Positions 25,176 to 35,837 of a DNA stretch of 64,000 bases are shown here, one piece after another. The position numbers and the translations under genes were made by a program. The stretch lies in NCBI GenBank assembly GCA_029945625.1, contig JAQSCW010000010.1:124001-188000 (forward strand), in the 5' to 3' direction. The notes below the pieces were generated by a model, which saw only the letters and a program-made list of their open reading frames with translations, made no database searches and was not told where the DNA came from. Within the stretch, counting starts at the first letter, position 1, and each line of letters starts with the position of its first letter. This DNA comes from a bacterium (GTDB lineage Bacteria; Bacteroidota; Bacteroidia; B-17B0; Aurantibacillaceae).

Positions 25176-27512
25176 ATGAATTCATTGCTCCCCATATTAA
25201 CCAAAGACAAAACAGGCAGACTGGTCTTTTTCATATTTTTCCTTTCGGGAATTAGTGGCCTCATCTACGAAACTGTTTGGCTGCGAATGCTTTCGCGGGT
25301 ACTGGGAAGTACAGTATATGCTACTTCTATTGTACTTTCTGCATTTATGTTGGGCCTTACTTTAGGAAGTTATTATATTGGAAAAAAGGTTGACAAAGTC
25401 CGCAGCCCAATTCGCCTCTACGCTCTGCTGGAGCTCGGAATTGCAGCATCTGCACTTCTCGTTTTTTTTCTACTTAATGGTCTCATTCCAACATACCGGT
25501 TTTTTCACGCCATTTCGGGCGAGCAGCACGTGGTGTACCGATTATTGCAATCACTAACAGTATTTATCCTTTTGGTTGTTCCAACATTTTTAATGGGGGG
25601 AACATTACCGGTTTTAAGTGCTGAAGCAAAAAAAAGAAGCGCCCTTCTTGCCGGAGGAGTAAGCAAATTATATGGCATTAATACGCTTGGGGCAGTAATT
25701 GGGGTCATCTTCAGCGGCTTTTTTGCTATTGGTTTTCTGGGCGAATTCAATACCGTTTTAGTGAGTAGTACGATTAACCTTTTGATTGGAGCCTTCGCTT
25801 TGTTTTTTATCGGCAAGCATCAAATTTACGATTCTGAAATTCCAAAAACTTCTGACGCGCATACACAAGAGGCTCTTCCCTCGAAAACCTTTACTCATAG
25901 TGAGAAAACGGCGGTGCTTTTAACGTATTCACTTATTGGATTTACGGCATTTGCCATTGAATTGGTTTGGACGAGGTTGTTTCAAATCCAGCTTGGCACC
26001 TCCATTTATGCTTTTAGCATGGTGTTGTGTGTGTATTTGCTGGGCTCCGCAACGGGAAGTTTAACGGGAGGGAAGTATTTTAAAAAAATGAAAGATCCTA
26101 TGGGAACCCTTTCGCTTTCTCTCGGATTCATAGCTCTGTATAGTATTGCGGGAATTTTTATTTTCTGCCAACATATTCCGGTTGAGGGGGCTCTTTCTTA
26201 CGGATTTTCCAGCATTTATATCCCTCTTCTGGTAGTTTTTCCCATCACTTTTTCGGTGGGACTTATTTTTCCAATTGTCACAAAAATTTACGTGGAACAA
26301 ATAGAAAATCTTGGTGGCGGAGTTGGCAGATTATATGCCATGAATACCTTTGGGTGCATCTTGGGCTCTCTTATTGGCGGATATATCCTAATCCCCTATT
26401 TAGGCACCAGAAATACCATACTTTTTCTGGCTCTTCTTAATTTCGGAGCAGCTCTTTTTCTACTTCTGAAAAGTACACTATTTGAAAAACGGAAGTTTAA
26501 TTGGATCATCCTGCTGATGATAGGAGGTTTTGGAATAATCATGTCATTAAATTCTCCCGATCCGTTTTTTACGGTGATTAAAGAAATAGTATTGAAAGAT
26601 CCCGACAAAGAGATCTTTTACCATAAAGAAGGCGTGGCGGCCACCACCACCTCGTTCGGTTCCAAAAAAGACCCACTCGATAGACAAATTCTGATTAACG
26701 GCATTGGAATGACCGCATTGGTGCCTGAAACAAAAATCATGTCGCATCTTCCCATTCTCTTGCATAAAGATCCGCATGATATGCTGGTGATTTGTTTTGG
26801 CATGGGTACAGCATTGAGGTCGGCGATTACTCATACGGAAATTACCTGCGATGTAGTGGAACTTGTGGCGGAAGAATATGAAACATTTAAATATTACCAC
26901 AAGGATGCGGGGGCAGTTCTTTCCAATAAAAGGGTGCATCCTTTTGTAGATGATGGCAGAAACTTTTTGTTGATGCGCGAAAAGAAATACGATGTAATTG
27001 TACTTGATCCCGCTCCCCCTCTTTGGAGTGCGGGTACCGTGAATTTATACACCGTGAATTTTTTTGATTTATGCAGGAAGCGCCTTAATACCCACGGAAT
27101 TATGTGTCTTTGGATCCCGCCTGATTCAAAAACTGAAATTAAGATGATCATGCGGTCCTTTTATGAAATATTTCCAAAAACAATAGTTTTCGGCGGTCCC
27201 TCCTATCCCGGATTTTTTCTACTGGGCTCAGACAGTGACCTGGAGGCCGACCCCGCGCGATTTGCATCTGCCGACCGAGATTCGTTGATTATGCATGATC
27301 TAAATGAATGGAGCCACCTATTTAATTCTTCCATCGGCCTCCTTGATCTGCAAATTATGACAGCAGCACAATTGTGGGACAATGTGAAGGATTCGCCGGT
27401 TATTACCGATAACTTTCCTTATACTGAATTTCCATTGTGGCGGTCTAAATTTGTTCCGGACTATACCGTGTTTTACAATGCGGGAATGTTTCAAAAGAGG
27501 CATTCCAAATAA
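25176..27512 (+). CDS. Polytopic membrane protein fused to spermidine-synthase-like domain
   Basis: A 778-residue protein. Residues 1 to ~470 form about 12 to 14 membrane helices in two related halves (GISGLIYETVWLRMLSRVLG and GFTAFAIELVWTRLFQIQLG; each with a later GGxLP/GRLYAxNTxG element: KLYGINTLGAVIG, RLYAMNTFGCILG). This is the usual membrane unit of fused MFS/spermidine synthases. Residues ~490-740 are a SAM-binding, SpeE-like Rossmann domain (MLVICFGMGTALRS, CDVVELV, VDDGRNFLL, YDVIVLDPAPP). The glycine loop is FGMGT rather than the canonical GGGxG, so true spermidine synthesis is doubtful. The substrate is unknown. Confidence 0.82.
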   Translation: MNSLLPILTKDKTGRLVFFIFFLSGISGLIYETVWLRMLSRVLGSTVYATSIVLSAFMLGLTLGSYYIGKKVDKVRSPIRLYALLELGIAASALLVFFLLNGLIPTYRFFHAISGEQHVVYRLLQSLTVFILLVVPTFLMGGTLPVLSAEAKKRSALLAGGVSKLYGINTLGAVIGVIFSGFFAIGFLGEFNTVLVSSTINLLIGAFALFFIGKHQIYDSEIPKTSDAHTQEALPSKTFTHSEKTAVLLTYSLIGFTAFAIELVWTRLFQIQLGTSIYAFSMVLCVYLLGSATGSLTGGKYFKKMKDPMGTLSLSLGFIALYSIAGIFIFCQHIPVEGALSYGFSSIYIPLLVVFPITFSVGLIFPIVTKIYVEQIENLGGGVGRLYAMNTFGCILGSLIGGYILIPYLGTRNTILFLALLNFGAALFLLLKSTLFEKRKFNWIILLMIGGFGIIMSLNSPDPFFTVIKEIVLKDPDKEIFYHKEGVAATTTSFGSKKDPLDRQILINGIGMTALVPETKIMSHLPILLHKDPHDMLVICFGMGTALRSAITHTEITCDVVELVAEEYETFKYYHKDAGAVLSNKRVHPFVDDGRNFLLMREKKYDVIVLDPAPPLWSAGTVNLYTVNFFDLCRKRLNTHGIMCLWIPPDSKTEIKMIMRSFYEIFPKTIVFGGPSYPGFFLLGSDSDLEADPARFASADRDSLIMHDLNEWSHLFNSSIGLLDLQIMTAAQLWDNVKDSPVITDNFPYTEFPLWRSKFVPDYTVFYNAGMFQKRHSK

Positions 27513-27890
27513 TGCCCTATGGGAGACGAACTTCCTAATGGAATAGTTTGTTAGTCAGAATTAACCTTACATTTTTATCATCTTTCCTAGTGCGCGGATC
27601 TGCACTTTCGCCTGTGCGGCAGCCAATTTGGGCTTACACAATTATTATTTAATTATTTTCATTACCCCTCTACATTGAGTTTTACATTCTTTTGTTTTTC
27701 TCTGTGCCCTGTCTGGTTAAAGAGGCAGAAACCCCGCCTGAACGACCAAATATATTCAAATAAGTCGGGCAGGGTTAAAAAGAATCCGGCGAACCCCCCT
27801 CCCTTTTTGGCAAGAATTATAAAAAACCAATTGTTCAATTATAATTGAAAGACCCGAATTATGATTGCCGCAATTCCTGAACTTTAAGGC
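27513..27890. other. Intergenic region upstream of the AsmA gene
   Basis: A 378-nt AT-rich stretch. I see no coding frame, tRNA or convincing terminator; a loose inverted repeat between about 27725 and 27775 (CCCCGCC ... GGGCAGGG) is the only structure noticed. Confidence 0.4.
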
Positions 27891-30482
27891 TTGGATACTC
27901 CTCAAGTCATAAGCATCGCCAAAAAGCGCTCTTTTTACAAAAGGCTGTTACGCTTTTTATTTATTCTGCTCCTTTTCTTACTTCTCGCAATCCTTTCCTT
28001 ACTAGCTCTGCTTTTTATTTACGAAAAGGACGTGAAAGCCGCTATTCTCGCCGAACTTAATAAACACCTTAAGGTGGAAGTAAAAGTAGATCCCCAAAAC
28101 ATCGACCTCACCATCATCAAAACCTTCCCTTTTTGTTCCATCGAATTTAAGAATGTTTTAATGCTGGAAGCGCTGCCAATTAAAAACAGAGACACACTTT
28201 TGTATGCGGGTAAGTTGAACTTGTTTTTTAATGTGAGGGACTTGCTCAACAAAAAATACGAGGTCAAAAGAATCAAACTCCAAAATGGCACAATAAAACT
28301 GAAGATTTTAAAAGATGGCCGGGCCAATTACGTGTTTTGGGACGATACACCTAATGTAGCGGGGCAAACAAAAACAAAATTTGATCTCAATTTAATCACG
28401 ATCGACAATTGTCGCTTGAGCTATAAAGATCAAGATGCTTTGTTTAAAACTGCGGTACTGATTCAAGATCTCTCTTTCAAAGGACATTTTAATGCAGAGA
28501 GTTATGATCTGGCAACCGAGGGCCACGTGTATGTACAGAGCATGACGAGCGGTAAAAATAGCTTCCTTAAAAAGAAATCGTGTAAACTCGAATTGGAACT
28601 AAGGGTGAGTGAAGATGAGTATGTATTTAAAAAAGCAAATCTGCACATCAACAAAATGGCCATCATGCTCTGGGGAAAATTTCGCTACGGCAAAAAGCTT
28701 GAAAGTCTGGATGTAAAGTTTAATGCTCCCGACCCCGATATCGCCGCACTTATTTCGTTGCTTCCTCAAAAATACAGATCAAAAATAAACGATTATGAAA
28801 GCTCCGGAAGCATTTATGCCAGGGGCTCTTTTGAGTATACAGCAAATGGGTCGTACTCACTGCAAACCAACTTTGGTATTAAACAGGCTACCATCACATA
28901 CAAACCACTGGCAACTAGCGCCGAACATGTAAATATTGAGGGACATATAGATGTGACTGATCAAGCAAGCTCGCTGAACTTAAGGAAGATTTACCTTAAA
29001 CTGAAAGACGACGAAATTAAAGGCAGTTGTTTTATAGATAATTTTTCTGATCCCTATTTAAATGTGGTGGCTGAAGTAAAACTCGATTTAGAGAACCTTC
29101 AAAATTTCTGGCCCATCGATACGCTTTCCAAACTTTCAGGTAAACTAAACGTGAAGGCTGAAATTGACGGCTTGTTGCGGGAAATAGAAGACAAGAGCCT
29201 TTCGGCCAAAGTGAACCTCACTTTAAGTGCCTCCATTGTTTCATTGCAGGCGCAGTTCAAAAAAGACGACCGACTTATTGCGATAGAGAGAGGTCAATTG
29301 CAAGTTAAAAACAGAGACATCGAAGTGAAAGACTTGGAACTATTAAGGGGAAGTTCTGATTTGACCCTTAACGGAAAAGTGTCCGGAATTTTTAATTACA
29401 TGACCGATAAAACCGCGGCGCTCTGGCTGGATGGCACATTAAAATCATCGTACATTAAGATGGAAGACTTTATGATGAAATCAGGCAGCGAAACTCAAAC
29501 AAATGATAGCCCTATAATTCCTGCAAATGTTTATTTTAATCTCGATGCAGGCATCTCAAAATTCACCTTGGGAAAATTTGAAGCGGGCGCACTTTCGGGC
29601 CACATCGAAATAAAAAGTCAGAAATTAATTGCCACCGATGTAAAATTGGAAACCATGGATGGCAAGGCCCTCATCAATGCTTTTGCCGATAATTCGAAGG
29701 GAAAATTGGATGTGGTACTGGAAAGTCGGCTCGAGAATCTGGATATCCAAAAACTTTTTGTGCAGCTCAATAACTTCGGTCAAACTACCCTTATGGATAA
29801 GAACATAAAAGGAAGAGGCACCGCCACGGTAGATTTTTCGGGGAGCTGGAACAATAAATTGGAATCTGATCCCGCCTCTATTCGTGTAAACAGTAATTTG
29901 ATGATTACTAACGGAGAATTAATTGACTTTGAACCTTTGCTGGCACTTTCAAAATTTGTAGAAGTGGAAGAACTGAAACGCATTAAGTTTTCAACGCTTC
30001 AAAGTACTTTGCAAATTAAGAATAGCATCATTAGTATTCCCAAAACTTCGGTTAAAAATTCAGCCTTAAATATTGAGGTATGGGGCACCCATACGTTTAA
30101 CAACGACATTGATTATCACATTCAACTTTTGATTAACGAATTGCTTGCCAAGAAAAGAAAGAAGAAAGATTCCGAGTTTGGGCCTATTGAAAGGGATGCT
30201 GAAAACCGCAGAAGCGCTTATATTCTTATGACCGGAAACATTGATAATCCTGTGATTAAATACGACAAGCAAGGCATGAAATTGAAAGTGAAGGAAGACA
30301 TAAAGCAGGAAAAACAAACTGTGAAGCGAATTTTAAAAGAAGAATTCGGGTTCTATAAAAAAGACACGCTTTTAAAAAAACAAACTAAACCTGAGCCAAT
30401 ATTCGAACTCGAAAAGCCTGAAACAAAAACTCCTAAGAAGACCCTTGAGCCAAAAAAGAAAAAAGAGGATGAGGATTTTTAA
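27891..30482 (+). CDS. AsmA family protein
   Basis: An 863-residue protein with an N-terminal membrane anchor (about residues 15-45, LLFLLLAILSLLALLFIY). The AsmA N-terminal signature follows: LNKHLKVEVKVDPQNIDLTI and TFPFCSIEFKNVLM. A long repetitive-beta periplasmic body follows (predicted bridge-like, as in the AsmA/TamB/YhdP group). The C-terminal AsmA_2 element is INGELIDFEPLLALSKFV-like (residues ~675-700), then a Lys-rich tail. Such proteins are implicated in phospholipid transport to, or integrity of, the outer membrane. The start is TTG 27891: an in-frame TAA directly precedes it, so no ATG is available. Confidence 0.88.
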   Translation: MDTPQVISIAKKRSFYKRLLRFLFILLLFLLLAILSLLALLFIYEKDVKAAILAELNKHLKVEVKVDPQNIDLTIIKTFPFCSIEFKNVLMLEALPIKNRDTLLYAGKLNLFFNVRDLLNKKYEVKRIKLQNGTIKLKILKDGRANYVFWDDTPNVAGQTKTKFDLNLITIDNCRLSYKDQDALFKTAVLIQDLSFKGHFNAESYDLATEGHVYVQSMTSGKNSFLKKKSCKLELELRVSEDEYVFKKANLHINKMAIMLWGKFRYGKKLESLDVKFNAPDPDIAALISLLPQKYRSKINDYESSGSIYARGSFEYTANGSYSLQTNFGIKQATITYKPLATSAEHVNIEGHIDVTDQASSLNLRKIYLKLKDDEIKGSCFIDNFSDPYLNVVAEVKLDLENLQNFWPIDTLSKLSGKLNVKAEIDGLLREIEDKSLSAKVNLTLSASIVSLQAQFKKDDRLIAIERGQLQVKNRDIEVKDLELLRGSSDLTLNGKVSGIFNYMTDKTAALWLDGTLKSSYIKMEDFMMKSGSETQTNDSPIIPANVYFNLDAGISKFTLGKFEAGALSGHIEIKSQKLIATDVKLETMDGKALINAFADNSKGKLDVVLESRLENLDIQKLFVQLNNFGQTTLMDKNIKGRGTATVDFSGSWNNKLESDPASIRVNSNLMITNGELIDFEPLLALSKFVEVEELKRIKFSTLQSTLQIKNSIISIPKTSVKNSALNIEVWGTHTFNNDIDYHIQLLINELLAKKRKKKDSEFGPIERDAENRRSAYILMTGNIDNPVIKYDKQGMKLKVKEDIKQEKQTVKRILKEEFGFYKKDTLLKKQTKPEPIFELEKPETKTPKKTLEPKKKKEDEDF

Positions 30483-30532
30483 TTGAAGATTAATAGGAAT
30501 ATGGCTTATCTTTAACCAAGAAAAATAGGCAT

Positions 30533-32035
30533 TTGAATATCTACGCACAAAAGCAACGCTGGAAATTAGGACTTGCAGCTGCGGCATTCGCCATCGTAAT
30601 GGTGTCTTTCTGGTACACGCAGAATTTGGCTCAGCGTATTGCTCAAGATGAGCGCAACAAAGCAAAAGTTTGGGCCAAGGCTGTTCAAAACAGAGCGCGT
30701 CTAATAAAGTTCACCAACCAGTTGTTTAGTCAAATCAAAGGCGAAGAACGCAAAAAGGCGGAGCTGGTAGCAGAGGCCTTCAAACAACTCAACCGGTTCG
30801 ACAATACTGCCGATAATAGTTTTGTATTAAAGGTATTGCAGGAAAACACGACCATTCCCGTGATCTTAAAGAACGACAATGGGGAGATCACTTCCAGAAA
30901 TCTTGACCCAACGTTATCGAAAGACACGGCCTACCTGCGAAGAGAATTGAATTTAATGAAGGAGAAATATGATCCGGTGGTAATCAATTATTATAAGAAG
31001 TTTAACATGTACCTATATTACAACGACAGTAAAGTATTTGCCGACCTGCAAGTGGTGTTTGATGACCTCATACGCTCCTTTAAAGAGTTTGCCGAAACCT
31101 CTGATGCCAAAGTGATTTTTACGGATGCCTCCAAGCGTCGTGTGATTGCTAATAGTGAGAAGGTAGATTTAATATCAATTGACACACCCGAGCATCTGCG
31201 GAATACGCTAAAGGAACTAAGCAGTGAAAATCAACCCATTCCAATTGATCTGGGGCAAGGGGAGACCAATTATATTTTTTATGGCGAATCAGCACTCTTA
31301 ACCAAACTTAGATACTATCCATACATTCAGTTCGGCGTTATCGGTTTGTTTCTAATCATTGCCTACATCTTATTCAGCACCGCACGCAAAGCCGAGCAAG
31401 ATCAGGTATGGGTGGGAATGAGTAAAGAAACGGCTCATCAATTAGGAACACCCTTGTCTTCCTTAATGGCCTGGAACGAACACCTTTTAGCTCAGGGAGT
31501 TGACGAGTCAGTTATCTCGGAGATGCAACAGGACGTGCGTCGCCTCAACACCATCACCGATCGATTCAGCAAAATTGGATCGCAGCCTACCCTCATCCAG
31601 GAAAATGTGAATGCCATATTAGAGGATTCTATCGAGTATCTAAAAAAACGCACCTCAAGAAATGTGATCTATACACTCGTGTTGCCGGAAGAAACTCTTT
31701 GCGCCAATTTGAGCAAACCACTTTTTGAATGGGTGATCGAAAATCTCTGCAAAAACGCAGTAGATGCCATGGAAGGTAAAGGGAAGATTGATGTAACACT
31801 GACAGATATTCCGGAGGGCCTAATTATTGATATTTGTGACACGGGGAAAGGAATTCCAAAATCAAAGTTCAGCACCGTATTTGAACCCGGATACACCACC
31901 AAAAATAGGGGCTGGGGACTAGGCTTAAGTCTTTGTAAACGAATTATTGAAACTTATCATAAAGGAAGAATTTACGTTTTGAAAAGTGAACCAAATAAGG
32001 GGACGACATTTAGGATAGAATTAAAGCGAGATTGA
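30533..32035 (+). CDS. Orphan sensor histidine kinase
   Basis: A 500-residue kinase: membrane helix at ~12-30, an extracytoplasmic region rich in helices (~35-275), a second membrane helix (~272-292), then HisKA-like dimerisation with the H-box KETAHQLGTPLSSL (phospho-acceptor His ~302, the HQLGTP variant common in Bacteroidota). The HATPase domain has N box ENLCKNAVDAM, G1 DTGKGIP, F box and G2 GWGLGLSLCKRI. No response regulator gene is adjacent, so its partner is elsewhere. The start is TTG 30533; the frame is closed by TAG at 30494-30496 with no ATG between. Confidence 0.92.
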   Translation: MNIYAQKQRWKLGLAAAAFAIVMVSFWYTQNLAQRIAQDERNKAKVWAKAVQNRARLIKFTNQLFSQIKGEERKKAELVAEAFKQLNRFDNTADNSFVLKVLQENTTIPVILKNDNGEITSRNLDPTLSKDTAYLRRELNLMKEKYDPVVINYYKKFNMYLYYNDSKVFADLQVVFDDLIRSFKEFAETSDAKVIFTDASKRRVIANSEKVDLISIDTPEHLRNTLKELSSENQPIPIDLGQGETNYIFYGESALLTKLRYYPYIQFGVIGLFLIIAYILFSTARKAEQDQVWVGMSKETAHQLGTPLSSLMAWNEHLLAQGVDESVISEMQQDVRRLNTITDRFSKIGSQPTLIQENVNAILEDSIEYLKKRTSRNVIYTLVLPEETLCANLSKPLFEWVIENLCKNAVDAMEGKGKIDVTLTDIPEGLIIDICDTGKGIPKSKFSTVFEPGYTTKNRGWGLGLSLCKRIIETYHKGRIYVLKSEPNKGTTFRIELKRD

Positions 32036-32068
32036 GATTCACACTATCATTCTAGTAACAAACAAAAA

Positions 32069-32092
32069 AACCGCCCTTTTTCAAAGGCGGTT
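32069..32092 (-). terminator. Terminator of the sdh operon
   Basis: Stem AACCGCC/GGCGGTT with a 10-nt loop. On the minus strand it is followed by a run of T (AAAAAAA at 32064-32070 on the plus strand). It lies 27 nt after the sdhB stop and between convergent genes. Confidence 0.8.
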
Positions 32093-32118
32093 CACAATAG
32101 ATCAAATTTAATTGGCAA

Positions 32119-32874
32119 CTAGGTCAGTGTTGCACTAAGGTATTCTCTATTCATCCGCGCAATATTTTCGAGCGAAATGCTCTTAGGGCACTCTGCTTCA
32201 CAGGCGCCCGTATTGGTGCAGGATCCAAATCCTTCTTCGTCCATTTGTTTCACCATATTAAGTACCCGGTCTTTTCTTTCTACCTTACCTTGTGGTAACA
32301 AAGCTAGCTGAGACACTTTAGCTGAGACAAATAACATGGCACTGCTGTTTTTGCAGGCAGCCACACAGGCGCCACAACCAATGCAAGCAGCGGCGTTGAA
32401 GGCCGTGTCGGCATCATCTTTAGGAATGAGAATATTATTGGCGTCGTTGGCACTTCCGGTATTGATGGACACAAACCCGCCGGCAGACATTATTCTATCA
32501 AAGGAAGAACGATCTACCACTAAATCCTTAATCACAGGAAAGGCAGCACTTCTCCAGGGCTCTACTACTATGGTATCGCCATCCTTAAAACTGCGCATAT
32601 GCAATTGACAGGTAGTAATGCCTTCTTTTGGTCCGTGAGGACGACCGTTAATATACATGCTACACATGCCGCAAATGCCTTCACGACAGTCATGATCAAA
32701 CACAATGGGTTCTTTTCCATCACTGATCAACTTTTCGTTTACCACGTCAAACATTTCTAAAAAACTCATGTCGGGTGAAATGCCCTTGGCATCAAAGGTT
32801 TCAAAACGTCCTCTTTCTGCTTTGTTTTTTTGTTTCCACACTTTTAAGGTGAGGTTCATATTACCGTGACTCAT
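32119..32874 (-). CDS. sdhB: Succinate dehydrogenase/fumarate reductase iron-sulfur subunit
   Basis: A 251-residue electron-transfer subunit. The plant-type [2Fe-2S] cluster motif is CREGICGMC (Cys 63, 68, 71; fourth Cys near 89). The bacterial ferredoxin-type domain has [11 protein letters not shown] and a later CEAECPKSI for the [4Fe-4S] and [3Fe-4S] clusters. It passes electrons from the SdhA flavin to the quinone site of the membrane cytochrome b. Third gene of the sdhC-sdhA-sdhB operon; a terminator follows. Confidence 0.96.
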   Translation of the reverse strand: MSHGNMNLTLKVWKQKNKAERGRFETFDAKGISPDMSFLEMFDVVNEKLISDGKEPIVFDHDCREGICGMCSMYINGRPHGPKEGITTCQLHMRSFKDGDTIVVEPWRSAAFPVIKDLVVDRSSFDRIMSAGGFVSINTGSANDANNILIPKDDADTAFNAAACIGCGACVAACKNSSAMLFVSAKVSQLALLPQGKVERKDRVLNMVKQMDEEGFGSCTNTGACEAECPKSISLENIARMNREYLSATLT

Positions 32875-32919
32875 ATGCTTTTTTTAATTAATTCGTTAAA
32901 TATTCTGTAAGGCCTTTAA

Positions 32920-34908
32920 TTACTTGTAACTTCTGGCGGCAATCTTAATATTCTCGTACGCCAGTTCTTCTTTGTGCAATTCAAAGTTCCCGTCCGACTT
33001 ATATTCCCACGCCGCTACGTAGGCAAAATTCTTGTCGTCGCGTAATGCTTCTCCTTCTTCTGTTTGAAATTCTTCACGGAAATGACCTCCACAACTTTCG
33101 TCCCGATTTAGGGCGTCCTTACACATGAGCTCTCCCAATTCGAGGAAGTCTGCCACGCGGTGTGCTTTTTCAAGTTCGGGATTAATCTCATTTGCTTCGC
33201 CGGGAACACGCACCTCTTTCCAAAAGTCTTCTCTTAATTTTTGAATTTCAGAAATGGCGGAGGTTAATCCTTCTTTATTACGGGCCATGCCGCATTTATC
33301 CCACATTATTTTTCCCAAGCGTTTGTGAAAATGGTCAACGGTTTTAGAACCTTTTACCGTCATGAGTTTGTTAATGCGATCCTGTATTTCGGCCTCTGCT
33401 TTTGCAAAAGCTTCATGATCGGTTGAAATGGATTTTGTGCGAATTTCTTCCGACAAATAGTCGCCAACGGTATATGGAATCACAAAATAACCATCGGCCA
33501 AACCCTGCATGAGAGCCGAAGCCCCTAAGCGATTAGCACCATGATCACTGAAGTTTGCTTCACCCAAAGCATAAAGTCCAGGCACCGTGGTCATCAAATT
33601 ATAATCTACCCATAAACCGCCCATGGTGTAGTGCACAGCAGGATAAATGCGCATAGGTAATTCATAAGGATCTTCGCCGGTTATTTGTTTGTACATATCA
33701 AAGAGATTGCCGTATTTTTCTTTAATGACCTCTTTACCTAAACGAACTATTTCTTCTTTACTTGGACTATGAAGATTTTTTTTGCTCGCTTCAATTTTAC
33801 CGTATCGTTCTGTGTTGGCTGCAAAATCAAGGTAAACTGCCATTTTACTGCTGCCTACGCCATAACCGGCATCACAACGTTCTTTTGCGGCACGGCTGGC
33901 CACATCACGCGGCACCAAATTTCCAAATGCCGGGTAACGTCTTTCTAAATAATAATCTCTTTCTTCTTCCGGGATATCAGTTGCCTTCCTTGTCTCGCCT
34001 TGTTTTTTAGGAACCCAAATACGGCCGTCATTTCGAAGCGATTCGGACATCAAGGTTAATTTGGATTGATGATCTCCCGAAACAGGAATACAAGTTGGAT
34101 GAATTTGTGTATAACACGGATTGCCAAAAAATGCGCCTTTGCGGTGTGCTTTCCAAACCGCAGTTGCGTTGCAGCCCATCGCGTTGGTAGACAGGTAAAA
34201 TACATTGCCGTATCCACCGGTACATAACAAAACAGCATGACCAAAATGTCTTTCCAGTTTTCCGGTCACCATGTCACGGCAAATAATGCCCCTACATTTT
34301 CCGTCAATGTTTACGATGTCCATCATTTCATGGCGGGCAAGTAATTGAACGGCCCCCATTCCTACCTGGCGTTGCAAAGCACTGTAAGCACCCAATAACA
34401 ACTGCTGACCGGTTTGTCCCGCCGCATAAAAAGTTCTTTGCACTTGGGTTCCACCAAATGAACGGTTACTTAAGGTTCCGCCATATTCGCGCGCAAAAGG
34501 CACGCCTTGTGCCACACATTGGTCAATAATGTTTCCGGATACTTCGGCCAGCCGGTGAACATTTGCCTCACGTGAACGGTAGTCGCCACCTTTAATAGTA
34601 TCGTAAAATAAACGGTAAACGCTATCCCCGTCATTTTGATAGTTTTTTGAAGCATTTACCCCACCTTGTGCGGCAATACTATGAGCGCGACGCGGCGAAT
34701 CCTGATAATACAGAACTTTCACTTTGTAGCCCATTTCTGCGAGAGAAGCTGCAGCAGATGCCCCTGCCAGACCGGAACCTACAACAATCACTTCCAGACT
34801 GCGTTTGTTGGATGGATTTACAAGATGCACCGTGGAGCGGTACTTGGTCCATTTCTCGGCCAACTGTCCTTCAGGTACTCTTGCGTTTAGTTTTGGTGAT
34901 GAAGCCAT
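32920..34908 (-). CDS. sdhA: Succinate dehydrogenase/fumarate reductase flavoprotein subunit
   Basis: A 662-residue flavoprotein. The FAD-binding GxGxxG segment is [19 protein letters not shown]. The covalent flavinylation region is [18 protein letters not shown] (His in HSIAAQGG). Substrate and active-site segments include [11 protein letters not shown] and [11 protein letters not shown]. The C-terminal helical domain has [13 protein letters not shown]. The size and subfamily match the Bacteroidota/epsilonproteobacterial type paired with a single di-haem cytochrome b. It oxidises succinate to fumarate in the TCA cycle, or the reverse. Confidence 0.97.
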   Translation of the reverse strand: MASSPKLNARVPEGQLAEKWTKYRSTVHLVNPSNKRSLEVIVVGSGLAGASAAASLAEMGYKVKVLYYQDSPRRAHSIAAQGGVNASKNYQNDGDSVYRLFYDTIKGGDYRSREANVHRLAEVSGNIIDQCVAQGVPFAREYGGTLSNRSFGGTQVQRTFYAAGQTGQQLLLGAYSALQRQVGMGAVQLLARHEMMDIVNIDGKCRGIICRDMVTGKLERHFGHAVLLCTGGYGNVFYLSTNAMGCNATAVWKAHRKGAFFGNPCYTQIHPTCIPVSGDHQSKLTLMSESLRNDGRIWVPKKQGETRKATDIPEEERDYYLERRYPAFGNLVPRDVASRAAKERCDAGYGVGSSKMAVYLDFAANTERYGKIEASKKNLHSPSKEEIVRLGKEVIKEKYGNLFDMYKQITGEDPYELPMRIYPAVHYTMGGLWVDYNLMTTVPGLYALGEANFSDHGANRLGASALMQGLADGYFVIPYTVGDYLSEEIRTKSISTDHEAFAKAEAEIQDRINKLMTVKGSKTVDHFHKRLGKIMWDKCGMARNKEGLTSAISEIQKLREDFWKEVRVPGEANEINPELEKAHRVADFLELGELMCKDALNRDESCGGHFREEFQTEEGEALRDDKNFAYVAAWEYKSDGNFELHKEELAYENIKIAARSYK

Positions 34909-34947
34909 AATAGTGTGTTTACAATTTTTTATTTAACGATTATAAAA

Positions 34948-35628
34948 TTACTTTACCAGTCCAAAGTGCATGGCGAGAGGCATGGCAGCGAAAATAAGAG
35001 GAATGATTATTGAAAAACATATACCAACTTGTTTAATTAATGGGGTGTATTTCTTATGATTTAATCCCAAGGTTTGAAACGCACTTTGAAATCCATGCAG
35101 AAGGTGATACGCCAATGAAATCATTGAAAGGCAATACAGCACTACTACCCATGTAATGTTAAAGGTTTCCTTCATTACGGCGTATAAATTTTCATGACCA
35201 TTTGCGTCTTCACCTGGGAGTCCAGTGAAACGCGACTTCACCCAGAAATGGGCCAAATGTACGATCAGGAAAATAAGCAACAATGTGCCCAATAAACCCA
35301 TGGAACGGCTGTACCAAGAGGAGCTGGCAGCGCCATTGTATTGATCATACCCAATGGGGCGCGACTTGCGATTATCGAGACTTAATCGCAGGGCCTGCAC
35401 AATATGCAAAATCAAACCCAGAAATAACACGATCTCAAAAACCCGAATGATCCAGTTGGTGGCCATAATATGTCCCCCTTCGTTAAAAGTCAAACCCCCG
35501 TCGTTGAAGAAAATGAGGGAGTTAAGAAAACAGTGAACCACCAAAAAGGTGATCAGGAAAAGGCCGGTTAAACCCATTAACACTTTCTTCCCGATGGATG
35601 AATTTAAAAACCCACTTTTATTACTCAT
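34948..35628 (-). CDS. sdhC: Succinate dehydrogenase cytochrome b subunit
   Basis: A 226-residue protein with five membrane helices and His residues positioned as haem ligands (VVHCFLNS, LILHIVQAL, IVHLAHFW, AYHLLHGFQSAFQTLG). It belongs to the b558 single-subunit anchor type found in Bacteroidota, which replaces the SdhC/SdhD pair. It anchors SdhAB and reduces menaquinone. First gene of the operon, 39 nt ahead of sdhA, with a good promoter directly upstream. Confidence 0.93.
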   Translation of the reverse strand: MSNKSGFLNSSIGKKVLMGLTGLFLITFLVVHCFLNSLIFFNDGGLTFNEGGHIMATNWIIRVFEIVLFLGLILHIVQALRLSLDNRKSRPIGYDQYNGAASSSWYSRSMGLLGTLLLIFLIVHLAHFWVKSRFTGLPGEDANGHENLYAVMKETFNITWVVVLYCLSMISLAYHLLHGFQSAFQTLGLNHKKYTPLIKQVGICFSIIIPLIFAAMPLAMHFGLVK

Positions 35629-35664
35629 AATACTTTATACTTTTTTTGCGTGAAAATTGCAAGG

Positions 35665-35695
35665 CAAATGTATTAAGCAAAACACTTACAATCAA
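35665..35695 (-). promoter_or_regulatory. Promoter of the sdhCAB operon
   Basis: On the minus strand TTG (35695-35693), a 20-nt spacer, then TACATTTG (35672-35665), matching TTG-N19/20-TAnnTTTG, 37 nt upstream of the sdhC ATG. Confidence 0.55.
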
Positions 35696-35837
35696 GTTTT
35701 GTTTGTTCAATTCCTAAAATTGCTGGCAAGAAACGCCGAATATGCCCTATGACCCCATTGGGATAAGGGAACTGCTATTTAGAACAGGTTTAAATACAAC
35801 ACATGATAAAAATCACACGAAAAATTAATACTTCTGG

